Shown here: positions 13,777 through 19,917 of the stretch, piece by piece
Position numbering within the stretch: position 1 is the first letter of the stretch
How the letters are laid out: every line of letters starts with the position of its first letter
DNA from: RGIG6353 sp964650465
GTDB taxonomy: Bacteria > Bacillota > Clostridia > Oscillospirales > SIG627
Direction of reading: 5' to 3'
Length of the DNA: 23,606 nucleotides
Assembly (NCBI GenBank): GCA_964650465.1
Contig: CAZYTA010000039.1
Location: 1-23,606, forward strand
The notes under the pieces: model-generated
What the model saw: the letters and a program-made list of their open reading frames with translations, nothing else
What the model was told of the DNA's origin: nothing
The model's database searches: none
Translations under genes and position numbers: made by a program

Positions 13777-15916
13777 ATGGCTTTTTTGCTTATTGGTCGT
13801 TTGTTTATGCCTGACGTCTTTTGTCAATGCTCTCGCCAATAACAGCTGTACTCTTACCGTAAGCCTGACTCTGCCCGACAGTGATTTGCCTGCAAAGGAC
13901 ATAACGGTGGGAGTTTCACGCATTGCCGTCAGAAGCAACGGTGTATATGTAATGAATGACAGCCTCACTTCGGCAGGAATTACCTCGGAGCTGCTTGAAA
14001 AAGACCCTGTTGATGCGGCTGAAAAAATTTTTGAGCATACCGATTTAAACGGCTTTCCAACCGAGAAGAAAGCCACCGATGAAAACGGTGAAGTCAGCTT
14101 CCTGACAGAAAACGGATTATTTCTGGTGTACTGTGAAAAGGACAGCGCAGTTACCTTTGCGCCGTATCTTACAGAGTTTTCTGCCCAATATGAAATACAG
14201 CCGCTTTATACAGTGTATTCCAAGCCCAAAACAGAGTACCCTTCAAGCCCTGTGGTGCTTACTTCGGTCAAGGTAACAAAGCTGTGGGATGATTCTGTAA
14301 ACAAATACGGCAAGCGGCCGGAGTCCGTCACCGTTACACTTATGAGGGACGGCAGACCCTTGAGGAAAGCGACTCTTGGAGAATCAAACGGCTGGAAGCA
14401 TACATTTTCCGGGCTTAACGCCGCATATTCGTATACCGTAGAGGAGCAGGAGATTGAGAATTATACCGCTGTTTACAGCGGAAACGAAACCGACGGATAT
14501 GTTATTGTCAACAAATACATCGGAGAGGAAATCCCCGATATTCCTCCCGTTGAGGAGTATGCTTCTGTTACAGTGACAAAGCTGTGGCAGGACGAGGATG
14601 ATAAGCATTCCTGCCGCCCCGACAGCATAACCGTACAGCTTATTGCAAACGGAGACATAGTTTCAACTGCTACGCTGAATGATGCAAACAGCTGGAGCTA
14701 TACCTTTACAAAACTGGATAAAAATCTGAAATATACCGTTAAGGAAATTACTCCGTCGGGATATTCGGCAGAATATAAAGGCAATGCTACCGACGGTTTT
14801 ATTATAACAAACACATATACTCAAGCTACCGACCCCGGTGTTATTCCTACCCCGGAGTATCCCGATGACCCGATAAAGTTTGATGCTTTTGTAAAGGTTA
14901 TCTGGATGGACGATGATAACCTACAGGGAAAGAGACCCGATAACGTTACCGTATACCTTATTACCGATGGAGTTATAGTTCAAAGCGGAACCGTGCTTCC
15001 CGTGTCTGATTGGGAGTACACCTTCGGAAACGCCGATGCCAACAAAGCATATACAGTTTTTGAGCAGGCTGTGGAGGGGTATACTGCTGTTTATTCGGGC
15101 AATGCTACCGACGGCTTTGTTATAACCAATATATATACCGAAAGCACCGACCCGGGAACGCCTCCCGAGCCTACCGTGCCGGATATTCCGAGTGATACAC
15201 CGTCGGAGGTCCCCGATAACCCCGACCAACCGAAGATACCGCAGACAGGACATATAAGGACACCGATGTATGTATTGATGATAGTGGGTGCTGTCATTGT
15301 ACTGACAGGTCTGTTTTTTGTGATGAAGGGCGGCAAAGGTGTTCTTTTGGTACTGGCAGGCTTCCTTCTTGTGGGATTTTCCACAGCAATGTTTATATCG
15401 TATGACCGAGAGGATGCTGTTGCCGGTAAAAATGCATCCGTACTTCTCAGAGAAGTTAAGGCAGCGTTGCCTCCTCCTTCGCTTGTAGGAGAGATTGTAA
15501 CCGATGACAGTGCCTGCGGAGAGCTTCCTAAAAAACAGCACCTTGGATATTCTGTAGGAGGCTTGATAAGCATACCGTCAATAAATGCAGAATTGCCTGT
15601 ACAAAGCGATTGGAGCTACAGCTTGCTGAAAACCTCTCCATGCCGATATTCCGGAAGTGCCGAAGAGGGCAACCTGATATTGCTCGGTCACAACTATAAG
15701 CACCACTTCGGATATTTGAAAAACTGCAACGAGGGAGACATCGTAACCTTTACTGATGTCAACGGAAAGGTGTACCGCTATACCGTAGCCGCACTGGAAA
15801 CATTAAATGCCTATGCACTCGATGAGCTTACCGCCACAGATTATGACCTGACAATTTTCACCTGTACCAACAGCGGTGAGTCAAGGTATGTTCTCAGATG
15901 CACATTGGATAATTAG
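13751..15916 (+). CDS. Pilin-like surface protein fused to a sortase domain
   Basis: The 721-residue single reading frame has a signal peptide (1-27) and a pilin D1-like domain (about 30-165; GLFLVYCEK at 122-130 matches the Y/LYLV strand). Three Cna_B domains follow (170-256, 270-357, 377-462), each with a Lys/Glu/Asn isopeptide set: K177/E231-E232/N254, K277/E332/N354, K382/E438/N460. Then come a Pro-rich linker, the sorting signal IPQTG (496-500), a membrane helix (505-524), the basic loop MKGGKG, a second helix (530-549) and an extracellular sortase domain (598-721). The sortase has His647 in GHNYKHHFG, Cys705 in TIFTCTNSGESRYVLRC, and Arg712 or Arg716. It is probably the pilus base or wall anchor. 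TTG 13751 is 7 bases from GGAAAGAAG; ATG 13760 is the alternative start. No stop or frameshift separates the two halves. Confidence 0.9.
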   Translation: MKQMKKILKWLFCLLVVCLCLTSFVNALANNSCTLTVSLTLPDSDLPAKDITVGVSRIAVRSNGVYVMNDSLTSAGITSELLEKDPVDAAEKIFEHTDLNGFPTEKKATDENGEVSFLTENGLFLVYCEKDSAVTFAPYLTEFSAQYEIQPLYTVYSKPKTEYPSSPVVLTSVKVTKLWDDSVNKYGKRPESVTVTLMRDGRPLRKATLGESNGWKHTFSGLNAAYSYTVEEQEIENYTAVYSGNETDGYVIVNKYIGEEIPDIPPVEEYASVTVTKLWQDEDDKHSCRPDSITVQLIANGDIVSTATLNDANSWSYTFTKLDKNLKYTVKEITPSGYSAEYKGNATDGFIITNTYTQATDPGVIPTPEYPDDPIKFDAFVKVIWMDDDNLQGKRPDNVTVYLITDGVIVQSGTVLPVSDWEYTFGNADANKAYTVFEQAVEGYTAVYSGNATDGFVITNIYTESTDPGTPPEPTVPDIPSDTPSEVPDNPDQPKIPQTGHIRTPMYVLMIVGAVIVLTGLFFVMKGGKGVLLVLAGFLLVGFSTAMFISYDREDAVAGKNASVLLREVKAALPPPSLVGEIVTDDSACGELPKKQHLGYSVGGLISIPSINAELPVQSDWSYSLLKTSPCRYSGSAEEGNLILLGHNYKHHFGYLKNCNEGDIVTFTDVNGKVYRYTVAALETLNAYALDELTATDYDLTIFTCTNSGESRYVLRCTLDN

Positions 15917-16032
15917 TTCAAATAAGGCAAGGAGCAATAATCTCCTTGCCTGACTTGATTGAGAACCGATTTGAGTATCGGTTCTATTTCTTTTTTTGTG
16001 TCTCTGTGTCCAAAAAATGTACAAGCTTTCAT
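15913..16032 (-). pseudogene. Truncated remnant of a small CTFFGHRD-motif (SLOG/DUF1273-like) protein
   Basis: The 39-codon reading frame begins MKACTFFGHRDTKKEIEPIL. It resembles the N-terminus of small Firmicutes proteins starting with a CTFFGHRD motif, which I associate with SLOG/DUF1273-type nucleotide-binding proteins from memory. Those run to about 150 residues or more, whereas here the frame diverges after about residue 26 and stops at 15913, overlapping the end of the pilus operon. AAGGGG 5-6 bases before the ATG and a good promoter at 16076-16104 are intact, so a short transcript and peptide may still be made. It was probably cut when the pilus operon or its flank was placed here. 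A genuine small protein cannot be ruled out. Confidence 0.6.
15926..15997 (+). terminator. Double terminator of the pilus operon
   Basis: Hairpin 1 pairs GGCAAGGAG (15926-15934) with CTCCTTGCC (15942-15950). Hairpin 2 pairs AGAACCGAT (15962-15970) with ATCGGTTCT (15977-15985), followed by a T-rich tract to 15997. Both lie inside the coding remnant read on the other strand. Confidence 0.8.
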
Positions 16033-16044
16033 AAATTCCCCTTT

Positions 16045-16064
16045 TTGTCCAGTATAACGGACAA
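16045..16064. promoter_or_regulatory. Inverted repeat in the leader of the remnant gene
   Basis: TTGTCC (16045-16050) and GGACAA (16059-16064) are exact inverted arms separated by 8 bases, upstream of the remnant ATG and between it and its -10 box. It could be an operator for one of the adjacent XRE proteins. Confidence 0.4.
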
Positions 16065-16075
16065 TATTTTTCTTC

Positions 16076-16104
16076 ATTATAGCATAAAATGCAAATTGTT
16101 GCAA
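16076..16104 (-). promoter_or_regulatory. Promoter of the truncated minus-strand gene
   Basis: On the minus strand, TTGCAA (16099-16104), a 17 bp spacer and TATAAT (16076-16081). This well-formed vegetative promoter points at the 39-codon remnant. Confidence 0.65.
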
Positions 16105-16115
16105 CCAATATTGGT
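16104..16115. promoter_or_regulatory. 12 bp perfect palindrome, candidate XRE operator
   Basis: ACCAATATTGGT is a perfect palindrome lying 18 bases before the first XRE gene and touching the -35 box of the divergent promoter. That is a typical position for autorepression by an XRE protein. Binding is inferred. Confidence 0.5.
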
Positions 16116-16133
16116 CAAAAAATGGAGAATGAT

Positions 16134-16373
16134 ATGGAACAAAAAATAAGACGTGATTTGAATATGGGAGATAACCTCAGAATATTGAGAGGTATTTACG
16201 GATTATCTCAGGAAAAGCTTTGTGCCGAATTGCAAAGACGAGGCTGTGATATCGGCAGAAGCACATATGCAAAATATGAAGCAGGTGAATTGAATATAAA
16301 GGCGAGCGTTATAGTAAATTTGAGAAAAATATACAACTGCTCATATGATGATTTTTTTGCAGGATTGGATTAA
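16134..16373 (+). CDS. XRE-family helix-turn-helix regulator
   Basis: The 79-residue protein is made up almost entirely of a Cro/C1-type domain: DNLRILRGIYGLSQEKLCAELQ, the recognition region RSTYAKYEAGELNIKASVIVNLRKIYNCSYDDFF, and the usual closing helix. ATG 16134 is preferred because GGAG (16124-16127) is 6 bases upstream; the longer frame from 16089 has no ribosome site. It lies 3 bases before a second XRE gene, so the two are co-transcribed. The perfect palindrome just upstream suggests autoregulation. I could not identify a confident plus-strand promoter. Its targets could include the neighbouring remnant gene. Confidence 0.85.
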   Translation: MEQKIRRDLNMGDNLRILRGIYGLSQEKLCAELQRRGCDIGRSTYAKYEAGELNIKASVIVNLRKIYNCSYDDFFAGLD

Positions 16374-16376
16374 ACC

Positions 16377-16631
16377 ATGGAATATTCTGAAATATATGTA
16401 AAGCGAATTAGGCTTTTATGTGAGCAAAGAGGCTTTTCTATTAATAAGCTTGCCACCATGAGCGATGTCAAGCAGTCAACCTTGGATAATATTGTTCGCG
16501 GAAACACCAAAAATCCACAGGTCAAAACCTTGCATAAGTTAGCTATTGCGTTTAATATGACCTTATCGGAATTTCTTGATTTCGATGAGTTGAACGACTA
16601 TTCCTTTGACGATAACGATGACGAGGAATAA
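16377..16631 (+). CDS. Second XRE-family helix-turn-helix regulator
   Basis: The 84-residue protein carries a Cro/C1-type domain: VKRIRLLCEQRGFSINKLATMSDVKQSTLDNIVRGNTKNPQVKTLHKLAIAFNMTLSEFLDF. A strongly acidic tail (DYSFDDNDDEE) follows, as in many short standalone XRE proteins of Firmicutes. It starts 3 bases after the previous XRE stop. The two proteins are clearly different in sequence, so this is not a recent duplication. The gene is followed by about 50 AT-rich bases and then the pgk promoter. Role unknown beyond DNA binding. Confidence 0.87.
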   Translation: MEYSEIYVKRIRLLCEQRGFSINKLATMSDVKQSTLDNIVRGNTKNPQVKTLHKLAIAFNMTLSEFLDFDELNDYSFDDNDDEE

Positions 16632-16680
16632 ATTTCTTGTTTTCTTTGTATATTTTTCCGTTAAAAATTTCACAAAACTA

Positions 16681-16709
16681 TTGTAAAAAAATGAAATGTG
16701 TGATATTAT
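16681..16709 (+). promoter_or_regulatory. pgk-tpiA promoter
   Basis: TTGTAA (16681-16686), a 17 bp spacer and TATTAT (16704-16709). The leader would be about 43 bases, with AGGAG at 16746-16750. Confidence 0.65.
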
Positions 16710-16758
16710 ATTAAATTGGAAAACAATTAAAAATCATATAAAGATAGGAGAAAAAACA

Positions 16759-18060
16759 ATGTACAACAAGAAGACCATTGAAGATATCCAGGTATCGGGC
16801 AAGAAGGTTCTTGCAAGATGCGACTTCAACGTACCCCTTAAGGACGGCGTTATCTCAGATGACAAGAGAATCGTAGGTGCTATCCCTACAATCAAGTATC
16901 TTGCTGACAACGGTGCGGCTGTTATTCTTTGCTCACACATGGGCAGACCTCACAACGTACTCAATGCAACTCTCAAGCTTTCCAAGAAGGAAAAGAAGAA
17001 GATTGAGGCTCTCCCCGAGGAAGAAAGAGCAGCGGCAACAGAGGAAGCTCTCAAGAAGGGCGCAAAGGACATCACAAAGCTTTCCCTCGCTCCCGTAGCT
17101 AAGAGAATTTCCGAGCTTCTCGGCAAGGAAGTTATCATGGCAAAGGACGTTATCGGCGAGGATGCTAAGGCAAAGGCTGCAGCTCTCAAGCCCGGTGAAG
17201 TTATGCTTCTTGAAAACGTTCGTTTCCACGAAGAAGAAGAAAAGAATGATGAGACATTCGCTAAGGAGCTTGGCTCACTTTGCGATGTTTATGTAAACGA
17301 TGCATTCGGTACAGCACACAGAGCGCACGCATCTACAGCAGGCGTTGCAATGTTCTGCCCCGAAAAGCCCGCTGTTTGCGGCTACCTCATCCAGAAGGAA
17401 GTTGAAGTTATGGGCGGAGCTCTCACAGAGCCTGCACGTCCCTTCGTTGCAATCCTCGGCGGTGCAAAGGTTTCCGATAAGATAGGCGTTATCAACAGCC
17501 TTATCGAAAAGGTTGACACACTTATCATCGGCGGCGGTATGGCATACACCTTCTTCAAGGCATTCGGCAGTAACATCGGTACATCTCTCTGTGAAGAGGA
17601 TAAGCTTGACCTTGCGCGCGAGCTTGTAGAGAAGGCACACGCAAAGGGCGTTAACTTCCTTCTCCCCGTTGATAACATCATCGCAAGAGAGTATGACGAG
17701 AATGCAATCAACATGAGAATATACTCCGATTCAATTCCCGACGGCTGGATGGGTCTTGACATCGGTCCTACAACAACAGAGCTCTTCGCAAAGACAATCA
17801 AGGGTGCCGGCACTGTTATCTGGAACGGTCCTATGGGTGTTTCCGAGTGGGAAAACTTCGCTAACGGTACAAAGGGTGTTGCAAAGGCTCTTGCAGAGTG
17901 TGAAGGTATCACCATCATCGGCGGCGGTGACTCTGCTGCTGCAGTTGAAAATCTCGGCTTTGCAGACAAGATGACACATGTTTCCACAGGCGGCGGTGCT
18001 TCTCTTGAATTCCTTGAAGGACTTGAGCTTCCCGGTATCGCTTGTCTCAACGACAAATAA
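16759..18060 (+). CDS. pgk: Phosphoglycerate kinase
   Basis: Transfers the phosphate of 1,3-bisphosphoglycerate to ADP in glycolysis. Diagnostic stretches are VLARCDFNVPL (17-27), HMGRP (60-64), LLENVRFHEEEEKND, YVNDAFGTAHRAHAST, ILGGAKVSDKIGVI, IGGGMAYTF, WNGPMGVSE, IIGGGDSAAAV and STGGGASLEFLEG. The protein has 433 residues against about 395 for most bacterial enzymes. The extra residues are a Lys/Glu/Ala-rich, probably helical insert at about 65-106, between HMGRP and the LSLAPVAKR helix. ATG 16759 is chosen because AGGAG is 8 bases upstream. Codon use is strongly biased toward a few codons, as expected for a highly expressed gene. It is followed after 19 bases by tpiA in one operon. Confidence 0.98.
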   Translation: MYNKKTIEDIQVSGKKVLARCDFNVPLKDGVISDDKRIVGAIPTIKYLADNGAAVILCSHMGRPHNVLNATLKLSKKEKKKIEALPEEERAAATEEALKKGAKDITKLSLAPVAKRISELLGKEVIMAKDVIGEDAKAKAAALKPGEVMLLENVRFHEEEEKNDETFAKELGSLCDVYVNDAFGTAHRAHASTAGVAMFCPEKPAVCGYLIQKEVEVMGGALTEPARPFVAILGGAKVSDKIGVINSLIEKVDTLIIGGGMAYTFFKAFGSNIGTSLCEEDKLDLARELVEKAHAKGVNFLLPVDNIIAREYDENAINMRIYSDSIPDGWMGLDIGPTTTELFAKTIKGAGTVIWNGPMGVSEWENFANGTKGVAKALAECEGITIIGGGDSAAAVENLGFADKMTHVSTGGGASLEFLEGLELPGIACLNDK

Positions 18061-18079
18061 TTGAAAAGAGGACATAAAA

Positions 18080-18838
18080 ATGGATAGAAAATATATAATT
18101 GCAGGTAACTGGAAAATGAACAAAACTCCCGCAGAGGCAAAGGCGCTTCTCGAGGAGATAGTAAAGGCTAATGCAGGCAAGACCGCTTGTGAGATAGTTC
18201 TTTGTGTTCCCGCAATCGACATCCCCGCAGCTATTGAAGCAACTGCAGGCACAAACATCAAGATTGGCGCACAGAATGTTCATTTCAAGGACAACGGTGC
18301 ATACACAGCTGAAATCTCTGCGGCAATGCTCAAGGAGTGCGGCGTTGAATATGTAATCATCGGTCACAGCGAAAGAAGACAGTATTTCGGCGAGACCGAC
18401 CAGACAGTAAACCTTCGTACAGCTCAGGCTCTTGCAAACGGTCTCAAGGCTATCGTTTGTGTTGGTGAGACTCTTGACGAGAGAAAGGACGGAATCACCT
18501 TCGACCTTATCTCAATCCAGATTAAGCGTGCATTCAAGGGCATCTCTGCTGAAGATATGGCAAACGTTGTTATCGCATACGAGCCTGTTTGGGCTATCGG
18601 TACAGGCGAGACAGCTACCAATGAGCAGGCTGAAGAAGTATGCTGCTTCATCAGAGGTCTTATTGCCGAGCTTTACTCAACAGATGTTGCAAATGCAATT
18701 ACAATCCAGTACGGCGGCTCAATGAATGCAAAGAACGCAGCTGAGCTTCTTGCTATGGATAATATCGATGGCGGTCTTATCGGCGGTGCTTCACTCAAGG
18801 CTCCTGATTTTACTACCATTATTGACAGTGTAAAGTAA
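18080..18838 (+). CDS. tpiA: Triosephosphate isomerase
   Basis: Interconverts dihydroxyacetone phosphate and glyceraldehyde 3-phosphate. The 252 residues are the normal family length. Active-site residues are Asn10 and Lys12 (AGNWKMNK), His96 (VIIGHSERR) and Glu168 (AYEPVWAIGTG). The flexible loop-6 region follows, and the phosphate-binding QYGGSMN and GGLIGGASL motifs are near the C-terminus. GAGG lies before the ATG. It is second in an operon with pgk, a common clostridial glycolytic arrangement; gap and gpm genes are not in this window. It is followed by a strong GC-rich terminator. Confidence 0.98.
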   Translation: MDRKYIIAGNWKMNKTPAEAKALLEEIVKANAGKTACEIVLCVPAIDIPAAIEATAGTNIKIGAQNVHFKDNGAYTAEISAAMLKECGVEYVIIGHSERRQYFGETDQTVNLRTAQALANGLKAIVCVGETLDERKDGITFDLISIQIKRAFKGISAEDMANVVIAYEPVWAIGTGETATNEQAEEVCCFIRGLIAELYSTDVANAITIQYGGSMNAKNAAELLAMDNIDGGLIGGASLKAPDFTTIIDSVK

Positions 18839-18876
18839 AATTTCTTAGAAATTTTCCGCAATACTTTGTTAACTGC

Positions 18877-18926
18877 GAAAACCCCCATTTCGGCGCACGG
18901 AAAGTACGCCGTCAACGGGGGTTTTC
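18877..18926. terminator. Terminator of pgk-tpiA
   Basis: GAAAACCCCC (18877-18886) pairs with GGGGGTTTTC (18917-18926). Inside lies a second stem, CGGCG/CGCCG (18891-18895 and 18907-18911). The A and T flanks make it potentially bidirectional. Confidence 0.8.
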
Positions 18927-18956
18927 TTGTTGCCTCGTCTTGCAAAAAAATTCGCA

Positions 18957-19029
18957 GAAATTGCATTTAAAATAACCTCGCCGTAGATAATGGCAGGCGA
19001 GCATTGTCAGCGGTCAGTGACCGCTTTTT
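18957..19029 (+). repeat. Intergenic repeat unit 1 with terminator-like end
   Basis: Shares with unit 2 the order GAAATTGC, AACCTCGCCG, GGCGAG, ATTG, CAGCGG. CTCGCC (18977-18982) pairs with GGCGAG (18996-19001). GCGGTCA (19010-19016) pairs with TGACCGC (19018-19024), followed by TTTTT. It looks like a compact two-hairpin structure ending in a terminator. Units 1 and 2 with the preceding terminator fill the gap 18839-19163; I see no gene there. Confidence 0.65.
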
Positions 19030-19039
19030 GATTATATAG

Positions 19040-19134
19040 GAAATTGCTCTGAATCAACCTCGCCGTTTTACTTTGTTAGGCTGATTATAATGCAAGGATA
19101 GGCGAGAATTGCCAGCGGCGGCTCGCCGCTTTTT
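19040..19134 (+). repeat. Intergenic repeat unit 2 with terminator-like end
   Basis: Second copy of the element: GAAATTGC at 19040-19047, CTCGCC (19059-19064) pairing with GGCGAG (19101-19106). GCGGCG (19115-19120) pairs with CGCCGC (19124-19129), followed by TTTTT to 19134. The loop between the CTCGCC/GGCGAG arms is longer than in unit 1 and resembles the decayed copy at 7021-7080. Confidence 0.65.
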
Positions 19135-19163
19135 GGTTGCTCTGACACAAAAACAATAAAAAA

Positions 19164-19180
19164 TTATTGTAATACGATAA
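19164..19180. promoter_or_regulatory. Imperfect palindrome upstream of the DUF2975 promoter
   Basis: TTATTGTAATACGATAA is a 17 bp near-palindrome with one mismatched pair, ending 7 bases before the -35 box. It could be an operator for the XRE protein of the same operon. Confidence 0.4.
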
Positions 19181-19187
19181 ATTTTTA

Positions 19188-19216
19188 TTGACAAAATAAA
19201 AAACAGGATGTATAAT
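19188..19216 (+). promoter_or_regulatory. Consensus promoter of the DUF2975-XRE-flavoprotein operon
   Basis: TTGACA (19188-19193), a 17 bp spacer and TATAAT (19211-19216), a perfect consensus vegetative promoter. Transcription would begin near 19223, right at AAAGGAGG (19223-19230), giving a very short leader. Confidence 0.88.
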
Positions 19217-19237
19217 GACAAAAAAGGAGGTATTGCT

Positions 19238-19708
19238 ATGAAGAAGAATTTACCGGGTCTTGTGAGGTGTATACTGATTGTTATGCTGATTGCGGGTGCG
19301 GGAATGTGTATTTTCTGGATTCCGTCTGTTGTGTCATATCTTGAAGGTGCCTGCGAGGCTCTTGCGGGAAAGGGTACGTTTTTGTATGTTGGATTTTTTG
19401 TTGCGGCTGTACCTGTATTTGCTGTGTTTTTTATGGCATTTGCCTTTGTTCCCGCATTTGAGAGGGACAGTATATTTGACAGAAGGATAGCAAGGCTTAT
19501 AAAAAAGATAGCCCTTATTATCTTTTGCGACTGTCTGTTTTTCGGTGTTTTGAGCGGCGGGATTTTTGCGCTTGGAGAGAAAGTGATGTCTGTGCTTTTT
19601 ATCTTTGTTGCAATGATTGGTATAACCGTTTCCGCAATGCTGTTTGTCCTTGCCGACCATGTTGACCGAGCTTCCGAATTGAAGGAAGAGGTGGAGGGCA
19701 CCTTATGA
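19238..19708 (+). CDS. DUF2975-type membrane protein
   Basis: The 156-residue integral membrane protein has four predicted helices, at about 8-30, 44-72, 86-108 and 114-135, with a loop rich in Arg and Lys (FERDSIFDRRIARLIKK) between helices 2 and 3. This arrangement, together with the tiny XRE gene that overlaps its end, matches the widespread DUF2975/XRE pairs of Firmicutes, whose biochemical role is not established. ATG 19238 follows AAAGGAGG by 7 bases. The stop overlaps the XRE start (ATGA at 19705-19708), indicating translational coupling. Assignment to DUF2975 rests on topology and context, so it is moderately certain. Confidence 0.75.
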   Translation: MKKNLPGLVRCILIVMLIAGAGMCIFWIPSVVSYLEGACEALAGKGTFLYVGFFVAAVPVFAVFFMAFAFVPAFERDSIFDRRIARLIKKIALIIFCDCLFFGVLSGGIFALGEKVMSVLFIFVAMIGITVSAMLFVLADHVDRASELKEEVEGTL

Positions 19709-19917
19709 TAGTTATAAATATTGACGTTATGCTTGCAAAGAGAAAAATGACTGTAGGGGAGCTTGCCGAAAGGGTGGGCTTTACTATGGCAAATGTATCA
19801 CTTCTCAAAAACGGGAAGGTCAAAGCACTGAAAATGTCCACCCTCGACAAGCTCTGTGAAATTTTGGAATGTCAGCCGGGCGACCTGCTTGAATACAGGG
19901 AGGACGAAAATGTATGA
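19705..19917 (+). CDS. Small XRE-family regulator (YozG-like)
   Basis: The 70-residue Cro/C1-type protein reads MIVINIDVMLAKRKMTVGEL, then AERVGFTMANVSLLKNGKVKALKMSTLDKLCEILECQPGDLLEY. This compact form is typical of the XRE partners of DUF2975 membrane proteins. The start ATG overlaps the stop of the membrane protein gene, and its stop lies inside the next gene (start at 19910), so three genes are tightly coupled. It probably autoregulates the operon, perhaps with its membrane partner modulating it (inference). Confidence 0.88.
   Translation: MIVINIDVMLAKRKMTVGELAERVGFTMANVSLLKNGKVKALKMSTLDKLCEILECQPGDLLEYREDENV

Noticed and set aside
14780..15160. CRISPR-like direct repeats
   Set aside because: The repeated words lie in Cna_B domain ends of a coding gene, with protein-level periodicity; there is no repeat-spacer array and no cas gene.
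14921..15541. Minus-strand frame of 206 codons in the fusion gene
   Set aside because: It is a shadow of the Cna_B coding frame; the sequence is Cys/Arg/His-rich with no start signals.
17382..18140. Minus-strand frame of 252 codons in pgk/tpiA
   Set aside because: It is antisense to highly conserved glycolytic genes with strong codon bias, which opens the reverse frame.
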